Assembly: GCA_028751875.1 (NCBI GenBank)
Contig: CM054155.1
Location: forward strand, 3,357,217-3,421,216
Direction of reading: 5' to 3'
DNA: 64,000 bases
DNA from: Rapana venosa
Lineage: Eukaryota > Mollusca > Gastropoda > Neogastropoda > Muricidae
Shown: piece by piece, positions 1 through 11,374 of the stretch
Layout of the letters: each line of letters opens with the position of its first letter
Numbering within the stretch: position 1 is the first letter of the stretch
The notes under the pieces: model-generated
The model's database searches: none
What the model was told of the DNA's origin: nothing
What the model saw: the letters and a program-made list of their open reading frames with translations, nothing else
Translations under genes and position numbers: made by a program

Positions 1-480
1 TTCCATATATTATTATTATTATTATTATTATTACTTTTGTCGCGTAGCTTTGTCTGAGAGTGAATCCTTTCTACTGCACACGTTTGCCTGGAGCACCTCT
101 TGTTGGCAGAAGTTCTTTAATGTGTCCAAAACTGGTTTTGTACGTAGGATATTGGGATATTAGCGCACCTGAAATACCAGCACCCAGAGAATAACTTCAA
201 TCGTGATTTGGGAGGAATAAGAGGGGGGGGGGGGGGGGGGGGTCTCAGGACATCTGTTTTCCTAGATGGTTGCTTTTCATTGTCGAGTGCGCGTACCCAC
301 GTGTCTGTGAGAGAGAGAGAGGGAGAGAGACAGAGACAGAGGTACACAGAGAGATGAAAATCACTGCTTTCCTTCAGTGCACCCCCTCCCTCCCCCTGCC
401 CCAAGAAAACAAAAAAAACAAAAAAACACAAAAACCCAACCTCAACAGTCCAAGAAGGGGAAGCCCCAACTCAGAGGGAG
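1..480. other. Unannotated flank with short simple repeats
   Basis: No gene is recognisable. The stretch holds a (TTA)n run near 9-34, a 20-nt poly-G tract at 223-242 and a GA-rich run near 308-355. The apparent reading frames here are low-complexity or pass through these runs and show no conserved domain. Confidence 0.7.
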
Positions 481-630
481 CTCGGCCATTAGTGACATTG
501 GACCCTGTGCCTAAAATAATGTCTTCAGTGTTTGCCCTGTAAAAAGAAGGAAAGTGATGCACTTGAGCTATGAATGAATGCATTTAAGAAGGGAAAAAAT
601 AAAACAGCATATTGAGCCCATAGTTATCAT
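480..630 (-). repeat. Unrecognised dispersed element, subtype II, copy 1
   Basis: The reverse complement of this segment aligns by eye with 6815-6960. Shared blocks in the same order include GGGCTCAATAT, AAATGCA, GTGCATCACTTTCCTTC, GCAAACA and ACAGGGTCCA followed by GTCA. It is the only inverted member of a small family clustered in the first 11 kb. The function and repeat class are unknown. Confidence 0.6.
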
Positions 631-667
631 CGTCCATGATACAGTTTGACAGACGGTCAAAAAAATA

Positions 668-705
668 TCTGTCTGTGTCTGTCTCTGTTTGTCTCTCTCT
701 GTGTC

Positions 706-742
<37 letters not shown>

Positions 743-752
743 TGTCTCTCTC

Positions 753-794
<42 letters not shown>

Positions 795-870
795 CTCTCT
801 CTCTCCCCATCCCTTTCCTATTTTATCCACTCTCTCCTTCCCTTCTTCTCCTGTCCTGTCTCACTCAATA
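668..870. repeat. (CTGT)n and (CT)n microsatellite
   Basis: A compound pyrimidine microsatellite grades from CTGT units into CT units. Serine/leucine-rich frames on the plus strand and arginine/glutamate-rich frames on the minus strand are translations of this repeat and are not genes. Confidence 0.95.
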
Positions 871-894
871 GAAATCCATTGCATTAACGACTTA

Positions 895-955
895 GCCACG
901 GTTGACGTGACCCTTGTCCCTTGACCCCTGCCCTCTTGACCTAGTTGACCCTTGA
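895..955 (+). promoter_or_regulatory. Cluster of TGACC(C/T) half-sites
   Basis: Four direct-orientation half-sites lie at 908-913, 922-927, 937-942 and 946-951. The last two are separated by 3 nt, which on the opposite strand is a DR3 arrangement of RGGTCA half-sites. A CRE-like TGACGTGA overlaps the first site at 903-910. Nuclear receptors bind such half-sites, but the regulatory role here is inference only. Confidence 0.25.
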
Positions 956-1080
956 GCAGACCACAGCCCTGAGTAGCTGAGGAGAGTGGTGTTGAATAGA
1001 GTGGACACCACTATCACACCAAACCCCCTGCCCCCTCACCCCAAGGACCAGCTTAATCCTTATTCCATGTCCACTTTACA

Positions 1081-1224
1081 TCTGTCTGTCTGTCTGTCTG
1101 TCTGTCCCCCCCCCTCTCTCTCTATCTTCTACTACCTTCTCTCTCTCTCTCATACTCTCTCCTCTCCTCTCTCTCTCTCTCCTCTCTCTTCTACTACCCT
1201 CTCTCTCTCTCTCTTCTACTACCT

Positions 1225-1293
<69 letters not shown>

Positions 1294-1304
1294 ACTACCT
1301 TCTC

Positions 1305-1336
<32 letters not shown>

Positions 1337-1440
1337 CTTCTCTCTCTCTTTACTACCTTCTTTTCTCTTCGTTTTTAATCTCTTCTCTCTTTCTCTTGTC
1401 GTTTCTCCTTACTCTTTCCTTTCTCATTTTTTTTTCTTTT
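1081..1440. repeat. (CTGT)n / (CT)n / CTACTAC compound microsatellite
   Basis: A long pyrimidine tract in which CT runs are interrupted several times by TTCTACTACC. These interruptions recur at roughly 1127, 1189, 1217, 1290 and 1350, giving the tract an irregular higher-order pattern. It is not coding. Confidence 0.95.
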
Positions 1441-2720
1441 TGCATACATATTGTTGTGCTTTGGTGTTAAAACTCCTCCCCCGCTTCCCTCTTTTTTGGG
1501 CTGATAAAAAAATCATTTTTTAATTTATACCTCTTTAAATAAAATTTCGTATTATTTAACTCCTCCCCCTCCTCTTCTTCTCTCGTCTACTACACTACCC
1601 TCTAAATAAATCGAGTTCCTTCCTCTCTCCCTACTTTCTTATCTCTCCCCCTGGATATTCCGGGTTTTGTTTGTAATTTTATTTCCATTGGTATTGTTTG
1701 TTGTTGTTTTTATTTTGTTGGTTTTGTGTTGTTTTTGTGTTGGTGTTTGTTTTGTTGTTTGTGTTGTTTGTTGGGGTTGTTCTTGGTTTTTTTTTGGGGG
1801 GGGGCTTGTTTTAATTGTTGGTTTCTGTTAGTGTTCAATAATGGTATTGCTGTCTCGGGAAAATTCTAAGCTAGAGACTTTCATTTCCGATCAGCCTATC
1901 CTTTCTAGGAGCATAATTATGTTCTATGTTCTCTCTCCACCTCCTTATTTCATTTGAATGAAGTGCTATTACAAGACACTAGACACACTGATTATGTTAC
2001 CCACAACTCAACTGTCTTCATCGCCGCTGTCGTCGGTAGGAGCTCCACGCAATGTTACTAGGGTCCGCCATCTTTCTCTGTTTCTGCTGAGTTCTGCCAT
2101 CTCCTGTAGCCCTCCAAGACCAATGATCTCATGGCTGACAAAGCTTTGGTGCCAGGCTTAGTTTATTGGTTGATATATATATATATATATTGGGGGTTGC
2201 CTTATTTTCTGTGGTGTCCCCACTTGATGCTCACACGCTGCACATTCCAAGCTCTCTCCACCCTAGCCATGCCAAAGGCTTGTCACGTCAGAATTTTGCA
2301 TGGAGCTTCATCTTTTGTGGATTTCCAGTTCAGTTATCTTCAAGGTGCTCACCCTTATCTCGCCACACCCCGTTTTGTTCTGTCGCATCCCCGCAGTCAA
2401 AAATCCTCGGGAAGCGGGCAGGTGTCAATCTCCCCCCACCCAACCTCTTTCCTCCATGTTCCCTCCCAAGAGGCCAGGAATCAGAGAGGCCATGTCCCAC
2501 TGCAGTGGCTGTTTGATAAAGAGAAGCAATTTTCACAGGGCCGGCATGGAGTCTGCATGGGAAGAGTGGACACTGCCTCCCCTGACTGACCCCTGCAGGG
2601 CTTTGTGCTGTCTTCTGCTGTGTTGCAGTTGCTGCAGATTTCTCACTGCGAAGTTAGGGAGGTTTTCTCTCCCAGGAGAACACGTCGCCAGAGTGCAGAG
2701 CTACGTACCAACTACAGCAG
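1441..2720. other. Unannotated; T/G-rich segment then ordinary sequence
   Basis: Positions 1660-1820 are strongly T/G-rich (TTGTTTGTT-like) with a short G tract at 1796-1804. A (TA)n run lies at 2174-2190. The frames at 2131-2740 look non-repetitive but lack recognisable domains, signal sequences or homology that I can name, so they are not called as genes. Confidence 0.6.
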
Positions 2721-2721
2721 T

Positions 2722-3245
2722 TTATTGTCTCATTTGGTGATTGCAAATTATCCTTTCAATCATCAACTATCTATTGTCTTTGATATGCCAACTCTTCCCA
2801 CTATTTTGATTGTTTATTCTATCCAATTTTTAGTTTGTCATCTTATGCAATGGTTTGTGTTGATCTCCCCATCCAATAAACTTCCATTAATTTTTTATCC
2901 TCTTTCCGACGACTTTGGTTTATTGTTTCGTCCAACGGATTCCATTTAACATCTCGTCAAACCCTATTGGTTTGTCTTGTCATCCAGTGCCTTTGGTTTG
3001 TCACTTTGACGTTGGTAGATTGTCATTTCATTCACCAGCGTCTGTTATCTCATTCAGTGTCTTGGTTTATTGTCTTCTTCAGCATCTTTGGTCTGCTGTT
3101 TAATGCAATGACTGGTTTATGGACTAATTCAGCATCTTTGGTTGACCCTCTCATTCTATGATGTGGCCTCTTGTCCCATCTGTTTGTCATCATATTCAAC
3201 GATTTTCATTTGTTGTCTTATCCGAAAACTTTAATTTGCTGTCAA
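2722..3245. repeat. Decayed tandem array, unit about 26 bp
   Basis: Reading the sequence in register shows a motif close to TTTGGTTTATTGTCTCATTC followed by AGCATC, recurring about every 24-28 nt. Relatively clear units start near 2718, 2922, 2968, 2993, 3064, 3088, 3138 and 3207. I estimate about 18-20 degenerate copies. The frames through it are not coding. Confidence 0.65.
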
Positions 3246-3333
3246 TCACCAAAAAGAAAAAAACGATAACCAGGCAAAGCCTTGGAAGACATCATTATCT
3301 GGTTATGGGCGGAGCTAGAACTAGTCCAAGGCT

Positions 3334-3361
3334 TGTGTGTGTGTGTGTGTGTGTGTGTGTG
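3334..3361. repeat. (TG)n microsatellite
   Basis: An uninterrupted TG dinucleotide run. Confidence 0.95.
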
Positions 3362-3810
3362 AACCACTCTGCCACCAAACCACAATAGGACAATGGGCTC
3401 AGGAATGGACTACCCCTCCCCCTCCCAATCCCCACCCCTTCCTGTGGTCATTTCAGCCTCGTGCCTCCAGCCCATGGTTGCTGTACTATACCGCCTTTTG
3501 TCCCAGGGGGTTAATTCTCTTGGGAGGGGGTGGTTTGGAATTAGGGGCACCAATGCTTGGATCGGCAATTGATTTGGTTGGGATCTCTGGTCATTTGCCT
3601 GTGTGGGGATTATTTGAGCCAGTATAGTAAGTAGTAGGGTTAGGGAGGAAGGGGGGGATTTAGTTCATGAGCTCAATGGTCATGTGTGTTTATAACTTAC
3701 AGTGAAATCTTTTGAGGGGTGGGCAATTAGGGTGAAAGTTATTTACTGAGATTTAGAGCAGATGATGTTGAAGGGAGTATGGGTCACAGTTCAAGGGTAG
3801 TTTTCTGTTT
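3362..3810. other. Unannotated unique sequence
   Basis: Non-repetitive, moderately G-rich sequence. I see no domain, splice-framed exon or repeat family in it. Confidence 0.6.
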
Positions 3811-3960
3811 TTCTTCGATATTAAGGGAGGTAAGTGCTGAAATAAAGCAGCAAATATAGTTGTCTTTTGGTATGTTACACACAAGATTTTTTCTTCGATA
3901 TTAACAGAGAAAAGTGCTTACAAAAAGCAACAAATACGTGTCTTTTCATAGTTTTTTCTG
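3811..3960. repeat. Two-copy tandem duplication, 80-bp period
   Basis: TTCTTCGATATTAA occurs at 3811 and again at 3891. Each is followed by matching AAGTGCT, AAAGCA, CAAATA and TGTCTTTT blocks. The two copies are clearly diverged. Confidence 0.7.
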
Positions 3961-5560
3961 TCTTCTTTTTGTAGTTGCTGTTGTTGGTCAGGTAGAATGT
4001 AAGCGTTCCGTGGAATTTGTTCTTTTCCCTACTTTTCCACTATTTCTCTCCTGCATCCACCGCATGTCATTACGGCTGTTGGCTTTGTGGGCTCTGGTCA
4101 GAGGGTGGAGGTGGGTTGGGAAACAATCAGCATCAGCAAAACTTCTGACATCTGGATTGGGATGAAAGCTTGCTGATCTTGAGTGCTTCACACGGACATG
4201 TCACTGTGTGCACTGAAAAAACTGTGATCTACAGGCAGAGTAAGTATACGCTTGGTATTCACGAGCACTTCTCGCAGACATTTCAATCACTGTGTGCTTC
4301 GAAACACCTCTGTTCTTAAGATAGATTGAGAACAAAATTCCGTTCCTAAGGGATATTTAGGCACACAGACGCTTGATAAAAGCTGTCATTGAGCACTAAA
4401 GAGGTGTTTGTGTCCTTGTTTGTTTGCTTGCTTGTTAGTTTTTGTCACCAAGGAAAGATTTGGATGTTGGGTGAGCTTGTGAATTTACGTAGAGGATCTT
4501 TGTTTCTCAAAAAAGAACAGGAAACGATGTATACACACACACATTCACACACACACATCTTCGATCCAAACCTCCCTTTTAACACACATCCCTTTCCCGT
4601 CCCCTAACCTTAAGATTCTTACACCAACACTACAGTGTAATAATTATATATATATATGTATACCCACACCTCACCCAGTTGGAATCTTTCTGACAAATTG
4701 TCCCTCGCACATGGGGACTACATGGTTCTATCGCCATGATCCCAGACCTCCTACAAACAGACCCTAGTTTTTAAAGCAGAGGGATCGACCCACTGTTGTA
4801 GTGTTTTCTCTGCCTCCCTCCCCTCCGCCATTCAGCCCGCCTCATTCAGCACCCCCTCAGGTCGATAGGAACAATTTCCCCCCTTTGCTCTCTCTCTCTA
4901 CTCGCCCTGCTTGCTCAAATGAGGAGCGTTTGAATGGCAGGGCTATGCGGAAAGTCTTCCAGTTTGTTTTGTTTGGCTTTTTCTTGTGTGTGTAGGGGGG
5001 AGGAGGGGGGACGGGCAGATTAGCCTGTTGTTAAGGCGTAGAGCTTGTGATCTGAGGGCAATCTAATAGCGTGAGCTCTGAGTACACCTGAGGTGTCCAT
5101 TCAATGCCATTTCCCCCATGGAATCAGCATTGGTATTGGTGCCAGTCTTTTTAGTAGAGACTATTATCCGTGGTCTTGATTGCAAATAAAAAGCAGCTGG
5201 ACAACCTTGTGTGCATCTTAACATGTTCAACCTTCATAGAAGAGTGTAGCAGCCATAGCCAGCAGTAGAGGTGACTTACACATACCCAGTCTGCAAGCTG
5301 TGACTTCGGATGGAATGGCTGAGGCCAGCGGGCAAGCCTCCTGCAAAATGACAAGCACAGGAAAAGACCAGTCACTGGGCACCACACCTGGTAGGGGAAC
5401 ACAGAGGAAAGGAGAGAAGAATGGAACGGACTCTGCTGGTTAAGTTCAGCTTGCCCAAGTCACACCACCTGGACAATTCCATACTGTGTTAGACACTTGC
5501 ATGCATATATTGAAGAACACACACACCATCTCCCCACCCCACGACAAAATTAATTCACTT
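3961..5560. other. Unannotated unique sequence
   Basis: No recognisable gene. It contains a short (CA)n at 4531-4558, a (TA)n at 4644-4658 and a G-rich patch at 4995-5012. The frames present are short and share nothing with known families that I can identify. Confidence 0.55.
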
Positions 5561-5584
5561 TTATGAAAATGACATCAAATCTGT

Positions 5585-5775
5585 CCACAGAAGAGCACTC
5601 TCTCACCATCTGTGTAAACCAAACAGATGGGCTGTGGACGGTCCATTGCCGTCCTCCCTCCCTCCCTCCCTCCTGCCCAAATGCACTGTCACTCAGAGCG
5701 GTGTGAAGCATCAGCGTTATTGCTGGTAAACGGCAAACACAGGACACTGTTAGTTAGTTAGGCCAAGGGGATAAT
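5585..5775 (+). repeat. Unrecognised dispersed element, subtype I, copy 2
   Basis: Nearly identical by eye to 8990-9185 across CATCTGTGTAAACCAAACAG, GGGCTGTGGACGGTCCATTG, a (CCCT)n run, CCCAAATGCACTGTCACTCA, GGTAAACGGCAAACAC and GGGGATAATGACATTGATG. It is more distantly related to 10650-10890. It has no coding potential that I can defend. Confidence 0.8.
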
Positions 5776-6065
5776 GACATTGATGTTTCATCCTTTTGTG
5801 AACTGTTTCCCTTGGGTTCGGTTTTCTTGGCATTGTGGAGGTAAAAGTATATTTGTATTTTTCTTCTTTTTGTGACACTTCACTCTTTCCTTGTTGGTGT
5901 TCTTGCTGTTGTTAAAGGCTAACAATTTTCTTCTTATTGCAGGACGAAGAGAACGTGAGCTAGTAGTGTGTTTTCATGTTTAGTATTTTCAGTTGTGATG
6001 ATGGCACTTGAGAAAAAAAAGGTTATCAACAAAGGTTAGAATTCTCTCTCTGTCTCTCTCTCTGC

Positions 6066-6097
<32 letters not shown>

Positions 6098-6477
6098 GTC
6101 TCTCTCAAGTATAACATTTTACAAAGAGTACCAGAAAACCACAAACAAATAACAACAACAAAATAAAAGAAAGGAACAACAGCAAACAATCAGAAACTAT
6201 TGACACACATCTAGCTGGACCGATAGTGCACTTCCTCCTGTTCCCTCTGACTCAGACCTTCAGGTAGTTTTTGTCCAGTGCTTTTTCCTGGGAAGAAAGG
6301 GGGTCTTCTCTCGGCCTGGCATTGGTCCTGAAAATGGTGCTCTCTCTCTCTCTGTCTCTGTCTCTCTCTCTCTGTCTCTCTCTGTCTGGTTAAACTTTCT
6401 TTCTACAATGAAGGAGTTTAATGGTTTGTTCTTTTTCTAAAACTCCTGGGTGTTTCCTTTTCATTTCCTGTTACGTA
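5776..6477. other. Unannotated, with two CT/CTGT runs
   Basis: Ordinary sequence carrying pyrimidine microsatellites at about 6041-6108 and 6338-6388. No gene is recognisable. Confidence 0.6.
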
Positions 6478-6567
6478 TTTTATGGTCATTATGGCATTAA
6501 AACACTTTTTATGGTCATTATGGCATTAACAAACTTTTTATGGTCATTATGGCATTAAAACAAATTC
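6478..6567. repeat. Three-copy tandem repeat, 29-bp period
   Basis: TATGGTCATTATGGCATTAA begins at 6481, 6510 and 6539. The copies are nearly identical, which indicates a recent local triplication. Confidence 0.9.
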
Positions 6568-6641
6568 CTTATGAATGGGTTGCTAAGTTTTTTCATGTTT
6601 TGTTTTGGGTTCCTCCAGCTCCTCCCCCCTCTCACTCTGGC

Positions 6642-6667
6642 AGCACACACACACACACACACATGGA

Positions 6668-6704
<37 letters not shown>

Positions 6705-6707
6705 GCA

Positions 6708-6742
<35 letters not shown>
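6642..6742. repeat. (CA)n microsatellite
   Basis: A long CA tract with ATGGACAA and GCACGCACAA interruptions, ending in a short GCTCGTGCGAGCGCGC block. Confidence 0.95.
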
Positions 6743-6745
<3 letters not shown>

Positions 6746-6814
6746 CGTGCGAGCGCGCAGGTGAAGAAGAGCAATCTTTGAGCATCTGTAAAAAGTAGTG
6801 TTGGGCAGTGATGA

Positions 6815-6960
6815 ATAATGGGCTCAATATCCCCCTGGTTCTCCCTCCTAAATGCACCCCCTTTCAGTGCATCACTTTCCTTCCCTTTAAACAGCAAACA
6901 GGGAGGGCGTTTATGGACAGGGTCCAGCGTCATTAGTGGCTGATCATTCTCAGGAGTGGA
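6815..6960 (+). repeat. Unrecognised dispersed element, subtype II, copy 3
   Basis: Matches the reverse complement of 480-630. It shares its 3' edge (GTCATTA, then GGCTGATCATTCTCAGGAG) with the 10650-10890 copy (CATCATTA, then TGCTGATCACTCTTGGGAG). This links the two subtypes into one family. Confidence 0.65.
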
Positions 6961-7007
6961 GTGTTCGGGGCCTCTTCTTTTATGGCACAGGGTCTGTGCA
7001 AGGATTT

Positions 7008-7229
7008 GTTCTCTCTCTGTGTCTTGTCTCTGTTTTTCTGTCTCTGTTTCTCTCTGTCTCTCTCTCTTTTGTCTCTGTACATCTGTCTCTCTGTTTATGT
7101 CTGTGTCTCTGTCTCTGTCTCTGTGTGTTTAAACTCCCATTTTTTGCCATCTGTGTAAACAGACGGGGCAAGGATTAACTATAGGCCTATACATTTGATG
7201 GTCGATTTGTGTCTGGCCTGTCTGCTGCA

Positions 7230-7260
<31 letters not shown>

Positions 7261-7304
7261 TGTCTGTCTCTCTGTCTCTCTGTCTCTCTCTGTCTCTCTC
7301 TGTC

Positions 7305-7368
<64 letters not shown>

Positions 7369-7370
7369 GA
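7008..7370. repeat. (CTGT)n / (CT)n microsatellites
   Basis: Two pyrimidine-rich blocks at 7008-7125 and 7230-7370 are separated by about 100 nt of ordinary sequence. The frames on both strands are repeat translations. Confidence 0.95.
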
Positions 7371-8806
7371 AGGTCCCCCAGTTATAGCAATGTTCCTGTC
7401 CTGTGCCAAATGTGGAGCATGATCATTCTGAGCAGCTATAGTCACTTTATGATCATGTCATGAACTGTGTGTTGTGTGCCCACAAGCACATGCATGTACA
7501 CAATGAATTCTATGTGAACATGCATGCACACACACACACGCACACACACAATCACTCACACTCACTCACACATGCACACACACACACACACACACCTGTC
7601 TCAGTCCAAATGCATTGCTTGTAAACCTGAGAGTAAAGCTTCAGTGAAACAAGTCACTGGTTCAGGTCATGGTGGATTAAGCGTGGGCATTTTTTTAAAT
7701 ATCTAGATCAACTTTATATGCATACCTGCCAGTGCCTTGCCTCTGTATCTTGACTCATATTACCAGCTTTTTCTTTCTGGGCTTTTCCCTCAACCCTGTG
7801 GGGAGTCACTGGACACTCAGACAGACAGTCAGACAGACAAACAGAGAGCACAAACAGATAATGCAATAGAGAAGAGACAGAATCATTGCTCTTTAGGAGA
7901 AAAAATTACAGGTTTTTGCACTTGTAGCTCCTTGTCTCACACATTCCATCTTTGGTTTAAAAACTTGCAATCCATTTCACTCCTTAAATTAAAAGAAAAA
8001 AGACGGTATTGAGCAGCAGCACAGGAAAATCAAAACACAGAAAACCAAAAATGCAACTCCATTTACTGGTTCTGAGAATGCAATACCCAATGCCAACAAT
8101 CCTAAAAAACATGTGTCCTCACACACAGGGTCTGCAGCCATCTGTGTCAATAGATACAGGGGCAGCACTCAGCAGGTCTGATGGGCCGTTTGTGTCCTGC
8201 TCCCCCAAGTACACAGTCACAGAACAAAATGCCTCCATTCACATGACAGGGTAGAAACCATCTGTGCAGTATAGGCAGTTACTGGATGTCAGTATGGGTC
8301 TTCCATATCAGGCTTGTTTGCATTGTGTTTATTTCTCATTGTTGTTTGATTGTCATTACGGGTCCTTCACATCACACATGTCTGAACTCTTCTGTTTGAT
8401 TTTTTTTCGCATTGTTTGTTTATTGAACAGTGATATAGTAACAGTCTTCTTCTCCTCAGCAATACACACTTCCTAGTATTTTCATCAAAGGTGGTTGTTT
8501 GTGTTCTAAAATCTAACCTATAAGCTTATGTGTGTATTTGCACATCGAGTTGCGCTGGTCTCTGCTATTGTTCTGATCAGTTGTTGTTTTTTGTTTCTCC
8601 AGAACTTTTGTTGGGTTTTCTCTCTCCAGAAATTGTGAGTTCTTAAAATAAAAAACGGATTGTTTTGCTGTTCCATGTGTAAAGATTTTCTGAACATATT
8701 TATTTCTGGTATTGTCAACTGATGTGTGGTACTTCAGTATCTAGAGGGTTTTGAGAATAAATTAATCACTTCCAGTTTTGACTTTTTTACATGCCCATCT
8801 ATACAA
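7371..8806. other. Unannotated unique sequence
   Basis: Holds a (CA)n run at 7527-7595. The remainder is non-repetitive with short frames lacking recognisable domains. Confidence 0.6.
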
Positions 8807-8828
8807 CCCCCCCCCCCCCCCCCCCCCC
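8807..8828. repeat. Poly-C tract, 22 nt
   Basis: A homopolymer run read directly from the sequence. Confidence 0.95.
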
Positions 8829-8901
8829 ACAAAGATGTGCACTCACACTTGTGTGTGCAAGCAGTTCTACATGCACATCTATGATATACACATAATTATG
8901 T

Positions 8902-8945
8902 ACCGAAGTTGGAATGCGGCTACTTTAATGGTATTCTTCCTAAGT
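8902..8945 (+). repeat. Fragment of SINE-2 3' module
   Basis: CCGAAGTTGGAATGCGGCTA followed by CTTTAATGG matches the conserved 3' module of the tRNA-derived SINE-2 family (compare 58378-58480 and 55577-55630 on the other strand). Confidence 0.5.
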
Positions 8946-8989
8946 GTTGAAAACAGAACTGCAAGTGTGAAGAGTGAAACAAAAGATGG

Positions 8990-9185
8990 TCCACAGAAAA
9001 CCTGGCATCTGTGTAAACCAAACAGATGGGCTGTGGACGGTCCATTGCCGCCCTCCCTCCCTCCCTCCCTCCCTCCTGCCCAAATGCACTGTCACTCAGA
9101 TCGGTGTGAAGCATCAGCTTTGTTGCTGGTAAACGGCAAACACGGAGCACTGTTAGTTAGGCTAAGGGGATAATGACATTGATGG
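8990..9185 (+). repeat. Unrecognised dispersed element, subtype I, copy 4
   Basis: The closest relative is 5585-5775; the two differ mainly in the number of CCCT units and a few substitutions. Similarity to the 10 kb copy continues weakly downstream, with GTGTGAGAGCGGTAATGTGC here and GTGTGGAGAGTGGGTGTTAA there. Confidence 0.8.
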
Positions 9186-9332
9186 TCCGTCCTGTGGTGA
9201 ATGCTGTGTCCTCTCCACTCTATTGTTTCTTCCGTGTGAGAGCGGTAATGTGCCAGTGTTGGCCCCTTTTTCCTGACACCCTTCCCTCGTGTGCTGGGAG
9301 AATGGGTGGGGTCCTGTTTTTTTGTTTTGTTT

Positions 9333-9480
<148 letters not shown>

Positions 9481-9654
9481 GATTTTGGATATTTGTTGCA
9501 AAAACAAAGAAGACAGGACAAGTTCTGCTATCAATTTTACATTCTCTTTATTTTCTTACATAAATAGGTGTCCATTTACTTTTAAAGACTGATGATGAAT
9601 GGGAAAACCTGTGCATTTTATCATTCATATAGATAGATTTATTTTTTATTCTTT

Positions 9655-9866
9655 ATTTTCTTTTACATTGAAGATAATGGAATAAGCACTCGTGTGCTTT
9701 TTTTTTACATCTAGTCCCTGTGTGTATGCAGTTGTGTAAATTTTGCTATCTGTTCCCACCAGCACATAATGGCCTACTCTTTCAAAAAGCGGAACAGGAT
9801 TTAATGTGTGCACAAGATGTTGTGCGTGCGTTCGCACACAGAACCTTGGTTTATAGTCTCATCAGA
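9655..9866 (-). mobile_element. SINE-1 family copy, 5'-truncated
   Basis: On the minus strand it carries, in order, the family blocks TATAAACC, a GTGTGCGAACGC-type block, TTAAATCCTGTTCCGCTTTT, GTAGGCCATTATGTGCTGGT, a tract related to ACACAGGGACTAGATGTAAA and GCTTATTCCATTATCTTC. It ends in an AATAAAGAATAAAAA-type tail. The tRNA-like head is missing. The same block order is seen at 35515, 37082, 58017, 58485 and 60505. Confidence 0.8.
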
Positions 9867-9945
9867 CAGATAGATAGATAGATAGATAGGTTGGTAGGTA
9901 GGTAGGTAGATGGGTACATACGTACGTACGTACATACATATATGG

Positions 9946-10018
<73 letters not shown>
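9867..10018. repeat. (GATA)n compound microsatellite
   Basis: GATA units are interrupted by a GGTA block and an ACGTACGTACGT block. The run directly abuts the truncated 5' side of the SINE-1 copy. Frames giving YLSI repeats on the minus strand are artefacts. Confidence 0.95.
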
Positions 10019-10649
10019 GGGTTTATTGACTGATTGATGTTTGTGTTGCTGTGTAGCATAGCTATCTGCTTTTTGAAGGAAGTGTTGATGTTGTTGTTGT
10101 TGTTTGGTGTTGTTCATTCCTCAGCCACAGCTGCCAGGTTCCCCAGTGGTGAGGGTTATCCCTGCTGGCTCCACCACCATCACAGCAGCTGCGGTCTGAC
10201 TTTGAAGTGAAGAAGTAAAGGTGTCAGGAGCACACACAAAAAAGAAAAAAGATTGTTTCGCTTTTCTTGCTTTAAAGTCATGTTCATCACGTGAAGCAAA
10301 AAACGGAGTTAGTGTGAGTGTGAGTCTGTGTGTGTGTGTGTGTGCGTGTGTGCGTGTGTGTGTGTGTGTGTGTGCGCGTACATGTGTGTGTGTGAGTGTG
10401 TGTGTGAGTGTGCGCATGTGTCTGTGTGACAGACGGACAGACAGACAGGTAGGAAGAGAAACATGCAATGCTCACACTTAACATTTTTTCTTCTTATCAA
10501 CAAATAGGTAAGGCAGCTAAGAAACACTTCTTCCAAGCATCAGCGCTACTCACAGAATGAGCAATGATTGACTGATTGAAAGAGGGGCACTAGACGAGCG
10601 TTTCCCTCTTCGCCTCCAAGGGCCCAATCCATAGCCACAGCAGCCATTA
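10019..10649. other. Unannotated, with (TG)n
   Basis: Contains a long imperfect (TG)n at 10314-10430 followed by a CAGA run at 10431-10449. No gene is recognisable. Confidence 0.65.
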
Positions 10650-10890
10650 AAACACCCACAGAAGAGCAATCACTCCCCATCTGTGCCCGCTAAACAGATG
10701 GGTGAGGAGGGTTGTGCACACTGGAGAGAGTCCATTGCCGCCCTCCCCCTCTCTCTGCCCAAATGCACTGTCACTCACAGCACTGTGGAGCATCAGCTTT
10801 GTTCTGGTAAACGGCAAACGCCCAGGACTGATCGGCGGAGGGGATAACATCATTATTTGCTGATCACTCTTGGGAGCTGTCTCTCTCCTC
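10650..10890 (+). repeat. Unrecognised dispersed element, subtype I, copy 5 (divergent)
   Basis: Shares CACAGAAGAGCA, CATCTGTG, CCATTGCCGCCCTCCC, GCCCAAATGCACTGTCACTC, GCATCAGCTTTGTT, CTGGTAAACGGCAAACGC and GGGGATAA with the 5.6 and 9.0 kb copies. It also contains an inserted stretch and extends into the subtype II 3' edge. Confidence 0.75.
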
Positions 10891-11374
10891 CCCTTCAGGG
10901 TTTTGTAGCCTTTGTGTGGAGAGTGGGTGTTAATGTGCTATCATCTTTTCTCTTTGGTGGCTGGCCCCTTCCTGTTTTCTCTTTTGGGTCGGTATTGTCG
11001 AGAGGAGTAGGCAAGTGGCCAGTGGTATGGATCCTTCAAATGTATTATGCAGCATGCACTTCGCCTGAAAGTTTCAGTGTGGTGTGACAATAACTCCTCA
11101 AGGAGTGTAGAAGGAGTCAAATGAAGTCATGGCTGTGGTAATGTTCAGACAAAAATGTAGTGGTAATATGACACAGGTCCCTTTTTGGTGCTACATACTT
11201 GTAAGCTGAATATAATGAAACTGTATCTGACATGTTAATTCACACAAGATTGGTAAACTGAACAGTGCTATGATTAGAGAAGCCTGGTTATTTTCATGTT
11301 GGTTTACATCTGTATGTGACTGTAAGGAGGAATACTAATCAACAGTTTCTTCATCTTCATCACAGTTCAGGTCT
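10891..11374. other. Unannotated unique sequence
   Basis: Non-repetitive. I see no coding domain. Confidence 0.6.

Noticed and set aside
6555..6857. Cysteine/valine-rich secreted peptide
   Set aside because: The frame is the minus strand of a (CA)n microsatellite.
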